From contig VGBR01000001.1 in the NCBI GenBank assembly GCA_016870355.1, forward strand, positions 438,989 to 502,988: a stretch of 64,000 nucleotides of DNA. The letters are read 5' to 3'. The first letter of the stretch is position 1, and each line of letters begins with the position of its first letter. The position numbers and the translations under genes are program-made. Positions 41,896 through 49,590 of the stretch are shown here, piece after piece. The stretch comes from Actinomycetota bacterium. Its GTDB lineage: Bacteria; Actinomycetota; Acidimicrobiia; IMCC26256; PALSA-555. Under the pieces are notes generated by a model. That model was not told the DNA's origin. It did no database searches and worked only from the letters and a program-made list of their open reading frames with translations.

Positions 41896-42951
41896 TCAGG
41901 CGGGGAAGAGCGTCACCTCGGCCGCCTTGACGCTCACCCATACGTCGCTTCCTTCTGCGAGGGCGAGCTCGGCGCGCGCAACAGCAGTGATCTCGGCCGT
42001 GATCGGCACCGGTGCATCGACATGCACGCGTGAGCGGTCACCTTCAGGATCGACGTGGCACACGATCCCCTGCCACACGTTGCGGGGCGTGCCCGCTGGT
42101 TGGTTCGCGTGCAACGCGACGGCCTTCGGGTGCACCACCGCGAACGCCGGGCCGTCCAGATGCTCGGTGCTCATGATCACTTCGCCGTTGGCGAGGCGCA
42201 GCCCGTTGGCGCTCGCCTCACCCCGGTAGAGGTTCACGCCCGCAACATCGGCGACGTACCTGGTCTTCGGCTGCTCGCGCACTTCGGTCGGTGTGCCCTC
42301 CTGAGTGACGCCGCCGTCCTCGATCACGATGATCCGATCGGCGAGCGCCATCGCCTCGATCGGGTCGTGGGCGACGACGAGCGCGCTGCCGTCGAACGCG
42401 TCGAGGTGCTTCGCCAACGCCCGTCGCACCTCGGGACGGGTGCTGGCGTCGAGGGCAGTCAGAGGTTCATCGAGCACGAGCAGCCGCGGTTCGGTGGCCA
42501 GCGCGCGGGCCAGCGCGACTCGCTGCGCCTGGCCTCCGGAGAGAGATCGCGGTCGCTCGCGCGCGAGCTCCGCGACATCGAGCTCCTCGAGCCAACAATG
42601 CGCCGCTTGTCGCGCCTGCTTGGTGCCGACGCCGCGTGACCGAGGTCCGAACGCCACGTTCTCGAGCACGGTCAAGTGCGGGAACAGCAAACCGTGCTGG
42701 AACACCGCGCCGATGCGGCGCTGCTCGGGTGGCACCCAAGTGCCGTCGGCTCGGTCGTCGAGCACGGTGTCGTCGAGGACCACGCGACCTTCGTCGAGAT
42801 CGACCAGTCCCATCACGGCGCGCAACGCCGTCGTCTTTCCCGCGCCGTTCGGGCCAAGCAACGCCACCGTCTCGCCATCGGCGACGGTGATCGTCACGTC
42901 ACGCAGCGCGAACCGACCCAGGTCGACGTCCAGGCGTGCGGTGAGAGTCAC
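41896..42951 (-). CDS. modC: Molybdate ABC transporter ATP-binding protein
   Basis: A 351-residue ATPase that drives molybdate uptake through ModB. Walker A GPNGAGKTTALRAV, Q-loop AVFQHGLLFPHLTV, signature RSLSGGQAQRVALARAL, Walker B RLLVLDEPLTALD and the H-loop VVAHDPIEAM are all present. A C-terminal TOBE (Mop-like) domain of about 110 residues (GLRLANGEVIMSTEHLDG onward) is typical of ModC. GTG 42951 gives a GTGA overlap with modB; GTG 42963 is also possible. It is the last gene of the mod operon. Confidence 0.9.
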   Translation of the reverse strand: MTLTARLDVDLGRFALRDVTITVADGETVALLGPNGAGKTTALRAVMGLVDLDEGRVVLDDTVLDDRADGTWVPPEQRRIGAVFQHGLLFPHLTVLENVAFGPRSRGVGTKQARQAAHCWLEELDVAELARERPRSLSGGQAQRVALARALATEPRLLVLDEPLTALDASTRPEVRRALAKHLDAFDGSALVVAHDPIEAMALADRIIVIEDGGVTQEGTPTEVREQPKTRYVADVAGVNLYRGEASANGLRLANGEVIMSTEHLDGPAFAVVHPKAVALHANQPAGTPRNVWQGIVCHVDPEGDRSRVHVDAPVPITAEITAVARAELALAEGSDVWVSVKAAEVTLFPA

Positions 42952-43751
42952 GTGGTCAGCCACCGATCGCGCAGCCCGACGAGCACCGCCACCGACACCG
43001 CGACCAGCACAAGGCTCAGGCCGATGGTGCCGTCGAGATCGCCCGACTCGAAGCGCCCGAAGATCGCCAAGGGCATGGTCTGGGTCTTCCCGACGAAGTT
43101 GCCCGCGAATGTGATCGTGGCGCCGAACTCTCCGATGGCGCGCGCCCAGCTGAGCACCGCACCCGCGATGAGCGCCGGCGCGATGAGCGGCAGCGTCACC
43201 CGGCGGAACACCGTGAACCGCGAGGCGCCGAGCGACGCCGCCGCATCCTCGTAACGGGTGTCGACGGCGCGCAGCGCGCCCTCCACGGCCACGACGAGGA
43301 ACGGCATCGAGACGAACGTCTCGGCGATGATCACGCCGCCGGTCGTGAACGGCAGCCGGATCCCGAACCAGTCATCCAGGTGCTGGCCGATGAAGCCGTT
43401 CCGACCGAAGGCGAGGAAGAGCGCGATCCCACCGACGACAGGCGGGAGCACCATCGGCAAGGTCACGAGCGCTCTCGCGAGTCGCCGGCCGGCGAACTCC
43501 GCGCGGGCCAGCACCCAGGCCAGCGGCACCCCGAACAACACCGAAAGTGCAGTCGCGGCGAGCGAGCAGATCAGCGACAGCTTGAGCGCGTCGACCGTCG
43601 CCTCGGCGGTGAGCTCGTCCCAGAGATCGTCCCACGGCGCCTCGATGAGCATGCCCACGAGGGGCAGCGCGAAGAAGAGGACGGCGAGGAGCGCGACCCC
43701 GCCCGCGAGCAGCGGCGGACCGCGCCGCGCTTGTTGCGTTCGCACTGTCAC
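42948..43751 (-). CDS. modB: Molybdate ABC transporter permease
   Basis: A 267-residue inner-membrane permease with five or six helices. The EAA loop EDAAASLGASRFTVFRRVTLPLIAPALIAGA is visible (residues about 165-195), together with the ModB-typical LPMVLPPVVGGIALFLAFGRNGFIG. It should form a dimer under ModA and with ModC. The start GTG 43751 lies in the second copy of a 20-bp tandem duplication; the first copy holds the modA stop. Before the duplication modA and modB would have overlapped by GTGA. Confidence 0.9.
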   Translation of the reverse strand: MTVRTQQARRGPPLLAGGVALLAVLFFALPLVGMLIEAPWDDLWDELTAEATVDALKLSLICSLAATALSVLFGVPLAWVLARAEFAGRRLARALVTLPMVLPPVVGGIALFLAFGRNGFIGQHLDDWFGIRLPFTTGGVIIAETFVSMPFLVVAVEGALRAVDTRYEDAAASLGASRFTVFRRVTLPLIAPALIAGAVLSWARAIGEFGATITFAGNFVGKTQTMPLAIFGRFESGDLDGTIGLSLVLVAVSVAVLVGLRDRWLTT

Positions 43752-43787
43752 GGTTCCAGGAAGCCGATCACGGTTCCAGGAAGCCAA
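43748..43787. repeat. 20-bp tandem duplication at the modA/modB junction
   Basis: TCACGGTTCCAGGAAGCC occurs at 43748-43765 and again at 43768-43785, period 20, with the two spacer bases differing only once. The unit encodes the end of ModA (GFLEP-stop) on the minus strand. Confidence 0.85.
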
Positions 43788-44550
43788 AGGACCGAAGGAT
43801 CTTCTGGCCCGGCTTCGAGAGCACGTACTTCACGAACGCCTTCGCCCCCGGCCCGTTCACAGCCTCGGCGAGTGACGAGATCGGGTACGTCGCGGTGACG
43901 TTCTCGTCATCGGGGATCTCGACGCCATCCACGTCATCGTCAGCCGCGTTCACGTCGGTGACGTAGACCACCGCCGCGTCGGCTTCGCCCAGTGTCACCT
44001 TCGCGATCGTGTCCTTCGCCGTAGCGCCGGTGGGCACCGTCGGCACCGTGAGCCCAGCGCTCGCGTAGGCCTCGAGCGCGTACTTGCCGCACGGCGCTTC
44101 CGCCGCGCAGAGCACCAGCGTGATGTCGTCACCAAGCGTGTCAGCCAGTGATGCGATCCGCGTTGGATTGTCGGGCGCGACCGCGATCTCGAGCACGTTC
44201 GTCGCGAACACCGCCGGAGAGGCCGCGACATGCTCGCTCTCGACGAGCTTCTCCATGTTCGCTTCGTCGGCCGTCGCGATGACATCGGCCGGCCCGCCCT
44301 GCTGGATCTGGGTCACGAGCATCGACGACGAGCCGAAGTTGAGCAAGACGTCGGCGTTCGGGTGCTTCTTCTCGAACTTGGCTTCGATCTCGGTGAACGC
44401 CTCGGTGAGCGACGATGCGGCGAGCACGGTGATCTCGCCGGCGGCTTTCTTGTGGGGCTGGTGCGCTCCAGCGGGCGATGTGCCAAGTACGACGGCCAGC
44501 GTTGCGCCCACCGCGAGAGCCTGCAGCCTCTTCGATGCGAAACCGTTCAA
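43768..44550 (-). CDS. modA: Molybdate-binding protein
   Basis: A 260-residue secreted binding protein with a signal peptide (RLQALAVGATLAVVLG, cleavage near AGAHQ). The molybdate site residues are expected in TVLAASSLTEAFTEIEAKF (Ser) and LLNFGSSSMLVTQIQQG (Ser), then GGPADVIATADEANM and DAAVVYVTDVNAA. There is no lipobox Cys, so retention in the envelope must come some other way. TTG 44550 is the start, placed by a tandem repeat at the regulator/modA junction. It is followed by modB and modC. Confidence 0.9.
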   Translation of the reverse strand: MNGFASKRLQALAVGATLAVVLGTSPAGAHQPHKKAAGEITVLAASSLTEAFTEIEAKFEKKHPNADVLLNFGSSSMLVTQIQQGGPADVIATADEANMEKLVESEHVAASPAVFATNVLEIAVAPDNPTRIASLADTLGDDITLVLCAAEAPCGKYALEAYASAGLTVPTVPTGATAKDTIAKVTLGEADAAVVYVTDVNAADDDVDGVEIPDDENVTATYPISSLAEAVNGPGAKAFVKYVLSKPGQKILRSFGFLEP

Positions 44551-44570
44551 CGCGGAGCTTTCAACGCGGA
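44546..44570. repeat. 14-bp period direct repeat at the regulator/modA junction
   Basis: TTCAACGCGGA occurs at 44546-44556 and 44560-44570. On the minus strand the first-read copy carries the regulator stop (TTGA) and the next copy carries the modA start TTG, so an ancestral TTGA overlap was probably duplicated. Confidence 0.7.
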
Positions 44571-44956
44571 ACCTCGACGACGACGTTGGTCGCCTTCACG
44601 GCTGCGACGGCGAGCATCCCTGGCTCGAGCCCGAGCTCCTCGACGGACTCGGCGGTCATGAGTGAGACCAGCCGGTGAGGTCCGGCCTGGATCTCCACCT
44701 GCGCGGCGACGGAGTCCTTCACCACTCGGGTGATGATCCCGACGAAGCGGTTGCGGGCCGACTCGGCGACCGCGGTGCCGAGCTCGGGGGCGTGCGTGTG
44801 CGTCGCCGCGTACTGGGCGAGAGACACGCCCTCCACGACCCGGTGCCCGCCCTCGGTGCGACGGGTCGCCAGATCCCCGGCATCGGCGAGGCGCCGGACC
44901 GTGTCGGCACTGACGCCGAGGAGCTCCGCCGCTTCTCCGATCCGAAAGTCGCTCAC
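44561..44956 (-). CDS. Molybdenum-responsive regulator: helix-turn-helix plus Mop domain
   Basis: A 131-residue protein. Residues 1-60 are an excisionase/MerR-type DNA-binding domain (IGEAAELLGVSADTVRRLAD, then RTEGGHRVVEG). Residues about 66-131 form a single Mop domain (NRFVGIITRVVKDSVAAQV, VSLMTAESVEELGLEPGM, AVKATNVVVEVP) that should bind molybdate or tungstate. It resembles small regulators that replace ModE in actinobacteria. It heads the mod operon and probably represses its own promoter at 44957-44994 when molybdate is plentiful. GTG 44956 lies 6 nt after the -10 box. Confidence 0.85.
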   Translation of the reverse strand: MSDFRIGEAAELLGVSADTVRRLADAGDLATRRTEGGHRVVEGVSLAQYAATHTHAPELGTAVAESARNRFVGIITRVVKDSVAAQVEIQAGPHRLVSLMTAESVEELGLEPGMLAVAAVKATNVVVEVPR

Positions 44957-44994
44957 CCGAGGAATCTAGCGAAGAAACCGATGATTTCCTCGGT
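44957..44994 (-). promoter_or_regulatory. Promoter and candidate operator of the mod operon
   Basis: On the minus strand TAGATT (44968-44963) precedes GTG 44956 by 6 nt. An inverted repeat, CCGAGGAATC (44957-44966) and GATTTCCTCGG (44983-44993), flanks and overlaps this -10 box; a smaller dyad ACCGA/TCGGT spans 44977-44994. Binding of the Mop-domain regulator here would block transcription. About 190 gene-free bases follow up to the HNH gene stop, with nothing else seen. Confidence 0.45.
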
Positions 44995-45183
44995 AATACA
45001 CCTAAAAGCATTGCATCTGCGAACTTCAGGAAGCGGAACGGGGTCCCTGGATGAGCCGGACGACCTTCGCCAAGATCGAGCGTGCAGTGTGACGCCGAGA
45101 CGGACTTCTCGAGGACGCCACGACGTCATGCAGCCGCGACGAAGTCAGGCGTGGGTGGCGCGATGAGGAAGTGGAGTCTGGCC

Positions 45184-46335
45184 TCAGGGTGACGGCCCAT
45201 CGTCTGGACCGTCGCGGGATCGGTCATCGTCACGGTGGATCCGTCGCAGGTCACCGGGCACGTCGGGATCACCGACCAGCCGCCACGGTCCGTGCGGCTC
45301 GTAGCCGTGATGGCAGGGCACGCACACCCCGGCCAGCTTCTTGGGGTCGTGGGTGCCACCAGTGCTGCGCGGGTCCATGTGGTGGATCTCGCGCGCCGGC
45401 CGCTCGCACCCTGGGGTGCGGCACTCCCGATCGCGCGCCAGCACGAAGCGGCGCACCTCAGCCGGGATGCTCTCCTGGTCGAGGTCGCTGCTCGGCACGA
45501 GCCCGCCCAGGTCGTCGACGACCTGACGGGTCGCGCGCGGCGGCACGTCGGCGAGGAACTCGGCGAGCCGCCGCTTCGCCACCGCTACACCGTTCGCTTC
45601 CAGCGCGTCCGGATCGTCGGCGCGCACCTGCACCATCACGAGCGGCTTGAAGCTTCCCTTCGTCGCCGGGTCAGCGTCGGCGTAGTTGCGAACGAGGTCC
45701 ATGAACGCATCCGCCATCCGATGGGCACGGGTGTCCCACGGCTGACCGGGTGCGGGCTTCATGCGATCGATCATCCGCTCGAGCACCGCTTCGGCGAGTA
45801 CGCCGTCGATGTCGGGCAGGTCGCCGCGGAACGAGACCATGCCGGCCTCAGGCCGACGCCAGATCGAGAAGTTGCGCGCCTCGATGCGCGCATCGGAGGT
45901 CTCGGTGCTCACCCGGCGAGTCCGGCGGGCCAGTCGCCGCAATTCGCTCGGCGAGCAGCGCTGACCGCGTGCTGCCCACTCCTCGTCAGTGTCGGGTGTG
46001 GCGATCTCCACCACGGGCTCGAGCTGGTCCCACGTGAGCTCGCCCGCGTGCGCGGCTGCTGCGATCGCGGGCTGCTGCTCGAGCGCACGGCCAACTTCGA
46101 CAAGTGAGCGGGCGGTTCGAGCGGAGATCGTCGTGTCTCGGCCGTCGAGCGCTTCGCGCTCGTCGAGCACCCGGGTGATCGCGACTCGTTCGAGGCGCCA
46201 GCGCTGCTCTTCGTCGCCCGCCTCGCCGAGGAGCTTTCGCAGCACGTCGGTAGGGTGGCAGCGGAGATCGTCGACACGCGCGCCGAAGTCGTACGTCGCC
46301 TCTTCTCCGGGGGCGTCCATCGCGGGATCGAACAT
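45184..46335 (-). CDS. HNH endonuclease, DUF222 (13E12-repeat) family, SOS-controlled
   Basis: A 383-residue protein with an N-terminal DUF222 helical region (about residues 40-280; RTARSLVEVGRALEQQP, LVMVQVRADDPDAL) and a C-terminal HNH nuclease: CRTPGCERPAREIHHMDPR, then LAGVCVPCHHGYEPHG, with a Cys4-like Zn frame and the catalytic His-His. ATG 46335 is fixed by the promoter: TTGCAA, 17 bp, TACAAT, then a LexA-type palindrome lying over the start codon. The mycobacterial 13E12 family is known to include LexA-regulated members. The biological job is unknown; mobility, competence or DNA repair have been considered. Confidence 0.9.
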   Translation of the reverse strand: MFDPAMDAPGEEATYDFGARVDDLRCHPTDVLRKLLGEAGDEEQRWRLERVAITRVLDEREALDGRDTTISARTARSLVEVGRALEQQPAIAAAAHAGELTWDQLEPVVEIATPDTDEEWAARGQRCSPSELRRLARRTRRVSTETSDARIEARNFSIWRRPEAGMVSFRGDLPDIDGVLAEAVLERMIDRMKPAPGQPWDTRAHRMADAFMDLVRNYADADPATKGSFKPLVMVQVRADDPDALEANGVAVAKRRLAEFLADVPPRATRQVVDDLGGLVPSSDLDQESIPAEVRRFVLARDRECRTPGCERPAREIHHMDPRSTGGTHDPKKLAGVCVPCHHGYEPHGPWRLVGDPDVPGDLRRIHRDDDRSRDGPDDGPSP

Positions 46336-46343
46336 ACGTTCGA
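46328..46343. promoter_or_regulatory. LexA (SOS) box overlapping the HNH gene start
   Basis: TCGAACATACGTTCGA is a perfect match to the Gram-positive/mycobacterial SOS box (CGAAC-N4-GTTCG). With one more base on each side it is an 18-bp dyad. It covers the ATG (46335-46333) and touches the -10 box, so LexA would block initiation of transcription. Confidence 0.85.
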
Positions 46344-46371
46344 TTGTAGAAGCCCGGTGAGACAGTTGCAA
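46343..46371 (-). promoter_or_regulatory. SigA-type promoter of the HNH gene
   Basis: TTGCAA (46371-46366), an exact 17-bp spacer and TACAAT (46348-46343) form the best vegetative promoter in the window. The transcript would begin at about the ATG, so it should be leaderless. Confidence 0.65.
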
Positions 46372-46454
46372 GTCAGGCCAAATCAGCAGGTCAGAACTGG
46401 TATTTGAGGGATCTGAGCTCGGTTCGCTTGAGCACTTGACCGGTGGGGTAGGTT

Positions 46455-46470
46455 GTTACCAGTCAGTAAC
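46455..46470 (+). promoter_or_regulatory. TetR-type operator before the acyl-CoA dehydrogenase gene
   Basis: GTTAC-CAGTCA-GTAAC is a perfect 5-bp dyad, 42 nt before ATG 46512. It resembles TTAC/GTAA operators of FadR-like TetR regulators. TTGACC at 46436-46441 is a possible -35 box. No regulator gene adjoins it. Confidence 0.45.
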
Positions 46471-46511
46471 TTACGGCGACCAGCCAGCGGCCGGCGCCGA
46501 GGAGGACCCCG

Positions 46512-47726
46512 ATGTCGGACTTCAGCCTCGACCTCAACGAGGACCAGATCCAGATCCAGAAGTGGGTCCACGACTTCGCCGAGGACGTCGTGCGCCCCGT
46601 GGCCGCCGAGTGGGACGAGCGGGAAGAGACCCCGTGGCCGGTGATCGAAGAGGCGGCCAAGATCGGCCTCTACACGCTCGACTTCTTCGCGCAGTGCGCG
46701 GCCGATCCCGCGGGATTGATGCTCGCGCTCGCGAGTGAGGAGCTCGCGTGGGGCGACGCCGGCATCACGCTCTCCGTGCTCGGGAGCACGCTCGCGGTCA
46801 GCGGCATCATCGCCAGCGGCACGCCCGAGCAGCAGGGTGAGTGGCTCCCGCAGTGCTTCGGCACGCCGGACAAGGTCCAGCTCGGCGCGTTCGCTGTCAG
46901 CGAGCCCGACGCCGGCAGCGACGTCTCGAGCCTGCGCACCCGGGCCGAGTACGACGAGAAGTCCGACGAGTGGGTGCTCAACGGCACCAAGACCTGGATC
47001 ACCAACGGCGGCATCGCCGACGTGCACGTGATCGTCGCCGCGGTCGACCCCGAGCTCAAGGGTCGTGGTCACGCGGCCTTCGTGATCGGCCCCGACACGC
47101 CCGGCATCAGCCAGGGCCAGAAGTTCAAGAAGCACGGCATCCGGGCGAGCCACACCGCCGAGGTGATCCTCGACGACTGCCGGATCCCTGGCGCCAACTT
47201 GCTGGGAGGGAAGGACAAGCTCGACCTTCGCCTCGCCCGGGCCCGTGAGGGTGGCAAGACCAAGACTCAAGCCGCGATGAGCACATTCGAGGCCACGAGG
47301 CCGCTCGTCGGCGCGCAGGCCATCGGCATCGCGCGGGCGGCCTACGAGTACTCGCTCGAGTACGCGAAGGAGCGCAAGGCGTTCGGCCGCCCGATCATCG
47401 AGAACCAGGGCATCGCCTTCAAGCTGTCCGACATGAAGATGGAGATCGACGCGGCCCGGCTCCTCGTCTGGCGAGCGTGCTGGATGGCGGCGGTCAAGAA
47501 GCCGTTCGAGTCGGGCGAGGGTTCGATGAGCAAGCTCAAGGCCGGTGAGGTGGCGGTGCACGCGACCGAGGAGGCCATCCAGATCCTCGGGGGCTACGGC
47601 TACACCCGGGACTACCCGGTCGAGCGCTGGCACCGGGACGCCAAGATCTACACGATCTTCGAAGGCACCTCCGAGATCCAGCGCCTGGTGATCGCCCGCG
47701 CCGTTTCAGGGCTTCACATTCCGTGA
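46512..47726 (+). CDS. Acyl-CoA dehydrogenase
   Basis: A 404-residue acyl-CoA dehydrogenase. [20 protein letters not shown] and [19 protein letters not shown] bind flavin; the base Glu is in [20 protein letters not shown], as in short/medium-chain enzymes; [20 protein letters not shown] is the family signature. The strong ribosome site GAGGAGG (6 nt before the ATG) contrasts with the leaderless starts of its neighbours and suggests high expression. Length and motifs fit the central fatty-acid beta-oxidation group. It is preceded by a TetR-type operator and followed by a hairpin. Confidence 0.92.
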   Translation: MSDFSLDLNEDQIQIQKWVHDFAEDVVRPVAAEWDEREETPWPVIEEAAKIGLYTLDFFAQCAADPAGLMLALASEELAWGDAGITLSVLGSTLAVSGIIASGTPEQQGEWLPQCFGTPDKVQLGAFAVSEPDAGSDVSSLRTRAEYDEKSDEWVLNGTKTWITNGGIADVHVIVAAVDPELKGRGHAAFVIGPDTPGISQGQKFKKHGIRASHTAEVILDDCRIPGANLLGGKDKLDLRLARAREGGKTKTQAAMSTFEATRPLVGAQAIGIARAAYEYSLEYAKERKAFGRPIIENQGIAFKLSDMKMEIDAARLLVWRACWMAAVKKPFESGEGSMSKLKAGEVAVHATEEAIQILGGYGYTRDYPVERWHRDAKIYTIFEGTSEIQRLVIARAVSGLHIP

Positions 47727-47736
47727 TCTGAGAGGT

Positions 47737-47764
47737 TCGGCGCCGAGCCCGAAATCGGCGCCGA
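47737..47764 (+). terminator. Paired palindromes after the acyl-CoA dehydrogenase gene
   Basis: The self-complementary decamer TCGGCGCCGA occurs at 47737-47746 and 47755-47764, 8 nt apart, so the RNA can fold into one hairpin. It starts 10 nt after the stop and marks the left border of the integrase remnant. Confidence 0.5.
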
Positions 47765-47783
47765 GGTGAACGACCCGGTGTGA

Positions 47784-48340
47784 GTCGAGACGTCCTGCCG
47801 GGATTACGAGAGCCGGGTCGCCAAGATCGAGGCCGACGCCATCGCGACGACCAACGTGGCGCGGCTCAGCGTGGCCGACGTCGAGCGCTGGCACGCGCGG
47901 ATGCGGAAGACGGCCTTGGGGGAGGCCGCGATTCGTAGCCGGCACGCCGTCCTGCGCGCCGCGCTCGCGCAGGCGGTCCGCTGGGACTGGGTGGGCGTGA
48001 ACGTCGCGAGCCAGACGCGGTTGCGCGGTCCACGGCGCGCGCCGCGCGAGGCGATGAGCGCGGACGACGTTCGTGCGGTGATCGAGGCGGCCCGGGCGCT
48101 CGACCCCGCTGCCGGGCTGGCATTGCGGCTGGCCGCGGTCGCGGGGCTGCGCCCGGCCGAGATCGCCGCGCTGGGACGAGCTCGACGGCGCGCAGCTCAA
48201 GGTCGACAGCAGCGCGTGCCTCGTCCGCGGCGACGGCGAGCCCGTCGTCGAGGACGTGCAGACCAAGCCGGCGAACTCGCGCGTCGTCACGCTCGACGAG
48301 CGGACGGTCGACGAGATCGCGCAGCTGCGCGCCGCGCATC
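47784..48340 (+). pseudogene. Tyrosine integrase remnant, truncated at both ends and frameshifted
   Basis: In frame from 47784 the sequence reads DYESRVAKIEADAIATTN, RLSVADVERWHARMRKTAL and AVLRAALAQAVRWDWV: the SAM-like core-binding domain of phage integrases. Then LALRLAAVAGLRPAEIAAL begins the catalytic domain, including its first Arg. At about 48170 the frame changes (about 4 nt lost) and the reading continues WDELDGAQLKVDSSACLV, VVEDVQTKPANSRVVTLDE and ERTVDEIAQLRAAHQ. It stops dead at about 48335. The arm-binding N-terminus and the rest of the catalytic domain (HxxR, Tyr) are absent. The product must be inactive; it marks a former mobile element or recombination event. Confidence 0.75.
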
Positions 48341-48361
48341 AAGGCCCAGCTCGCGCTCCCG

Positions 48362-49384
48362 TTGCTCCTCATCCACGGTTCCCAGACGCCGGTGGCATCC
48401 AGCATCGGGATCGCCGTGACGGGCGCGGATGCGAGCACGAGCGAGGAGCTCATGCGCAATGCCGACATCGCGATGTACAGCGCCAAGAACGAGGGCAAGG
48501 CGCGGTGTCGGGTCTTCGAGTCGAGCATGCACAGCATCGTGCTGGAACGCGTCGCGCTCCAATCCGATCTCCGTCACGCGATCGAGCGATCGGAGTTGGA
48601 GCTCCACTACCAACCGGTGATCGAGCTCGTGACTGGCCGACCCCTCGGTTTCGAGGCTCTCGTACGTTGGAACCATTTCGAGCGCGGCATGATCCAGCCG
48701 CTCGAGTTCATCGGCCTTGCCGAAGAGACCGGCCTGATCACTCCGATCGGCGACTGGGTGCTCGCCGAGGCGTGCCGGCAGCTGGTGCAGTGGGACGACG
48801 CGGGAGTCACGGACGGACGCTTCGGGATCAGTGTCAACGTCTCCGGTCGGCAGGTTGCGGATGCGGACTTCGTCGACACGATTGCCCGCACCTTGGCCGC
48901 GACCGAGCTCGATCCTCGACGGCTCACGATCGAGCTCACCGAGAGCACGTTGCTCGAAGACGCCGAGGCGACGATCGCTTGGCTGTCGCTGCTCAAGGAG
49001 GTGGGGATCCGGCTCGCGCTCGACGACTTCGGCACGGGCTTCTCGTCACTCAGCTATCTGCGGCGTCTCCCCGTCGACTGCCTGAAGGTCGACGCCTCGT
49101 TCGTGCGGTCGATCAACGAGAGCGGAGGGGGTGGCGAGCTGGCGCTCGCAGTGGTGAACCTGGCACGCACGCTGCGCCTGCGCACGGTCGCCGAGGGCGT
49201 CGAGCACGCGCACCAAGCTGAGTTCCTGACCCGCTCGGGATGTCGATTCGGTCAGGGGTACCACTTCAGCCGCCCGCTGCCTCGAGGGGAGATCCCGGCA
49301 TTCATCCAGGGCGCGTTGCTCGCGCTCAACGGCGGTGACGAGCAGTCCACCGGGGGCGAAGCGCTCACACCCGAGTTGGTGTAG
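48362..49384 (+). CDS. EAL-domain cyclic-di-GMP phosphodiesterase with truncated GGDEF domain
   Basis: Codons similar to the family begin at about 48330 (RIKAQLALPLLLIHGSQTP), directly behind the integrase remnant, so the 5' end is lost; TTG 48362 or an ATG near 48450 may serve as start. Only the last 50 residues of GGDEF remain (SSIGIAVTGAD, NADIAMYSAKNEGKARCR), without the GGDEF motif itself. The EAL domain is complete: PLGFEALVRWNH, ISVNVSGRQ, IELTEST, ALDDFGTGFSS, LKVDASFV, VAEGVEHA and GQGYHFSRPLP keep the metal and catalytic residues. If expressed it should degrade c-di-GMP. Confidence 0.78.
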   Translation: MLLIHGSQTPVASSIGIAVTGADASTSEELMRNADIAMYSAKNEGKARCRVFESSMHSIVLERVALQSDLRHAIERSELELHYQPVIELVTGRPLGFEALVRWNHFERGMIQPLEFIGLAEETGLITPIGDWVLAEACRQLVQWDDAGVTDGRFGISVNVSGRQVADADFVDTIARTLAATELDPRRLTIELTESTLLEDAEATIAWLSLLKEVGIRLALDDFGTGFSSLSYLRRLPVDCLKVDASFVRSINESGGGGELALAVVNLARTLRLRTVAEGVEHAHQAEFLTRSGCRFGQGYHFSRPLPRGEIPAFIQGALLALNGGDEQSTGGEALTPELV

Positions 49385-49440
49385 GCGCCAACGCGAGAGC
49401 CTCCTGACATGCGGGCGGCATGGCGACGTTGGAGCATTGC

Positions 49441-49590
49441 GTGAAGCCGCGCGCCGTCGTCATCGCTCTGGCTCTCGGCATCGGGAGCAGCGTGATCCCG
49501 GCATCTGCGGAGGTCGCGACCCACGCCAAGCCAGCGGGCTCCGATGGTTGTGGCGGCAAGGCCGCGAAGCGCGACGAGCAGCTCCTCCTA
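49441..49590 (+). other. Orphan signal-peptide ORF, possible 5' gene fragment
   Basis: GTG 49441, 7 nt after GGAG, opens VKPRAVVIALALGIGSSVIP followed by ASAEV, a convincing signal peptide with cleavage site, then about 25 polar residues with one Cys (SDGCGGKAAKRD). From 49588 the frame runs antisense through the LLM gene and looks non-coding. It may be the start of a secreted-protein gene whose remainder was lost near the recombination scar. Confidence 0.35.
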
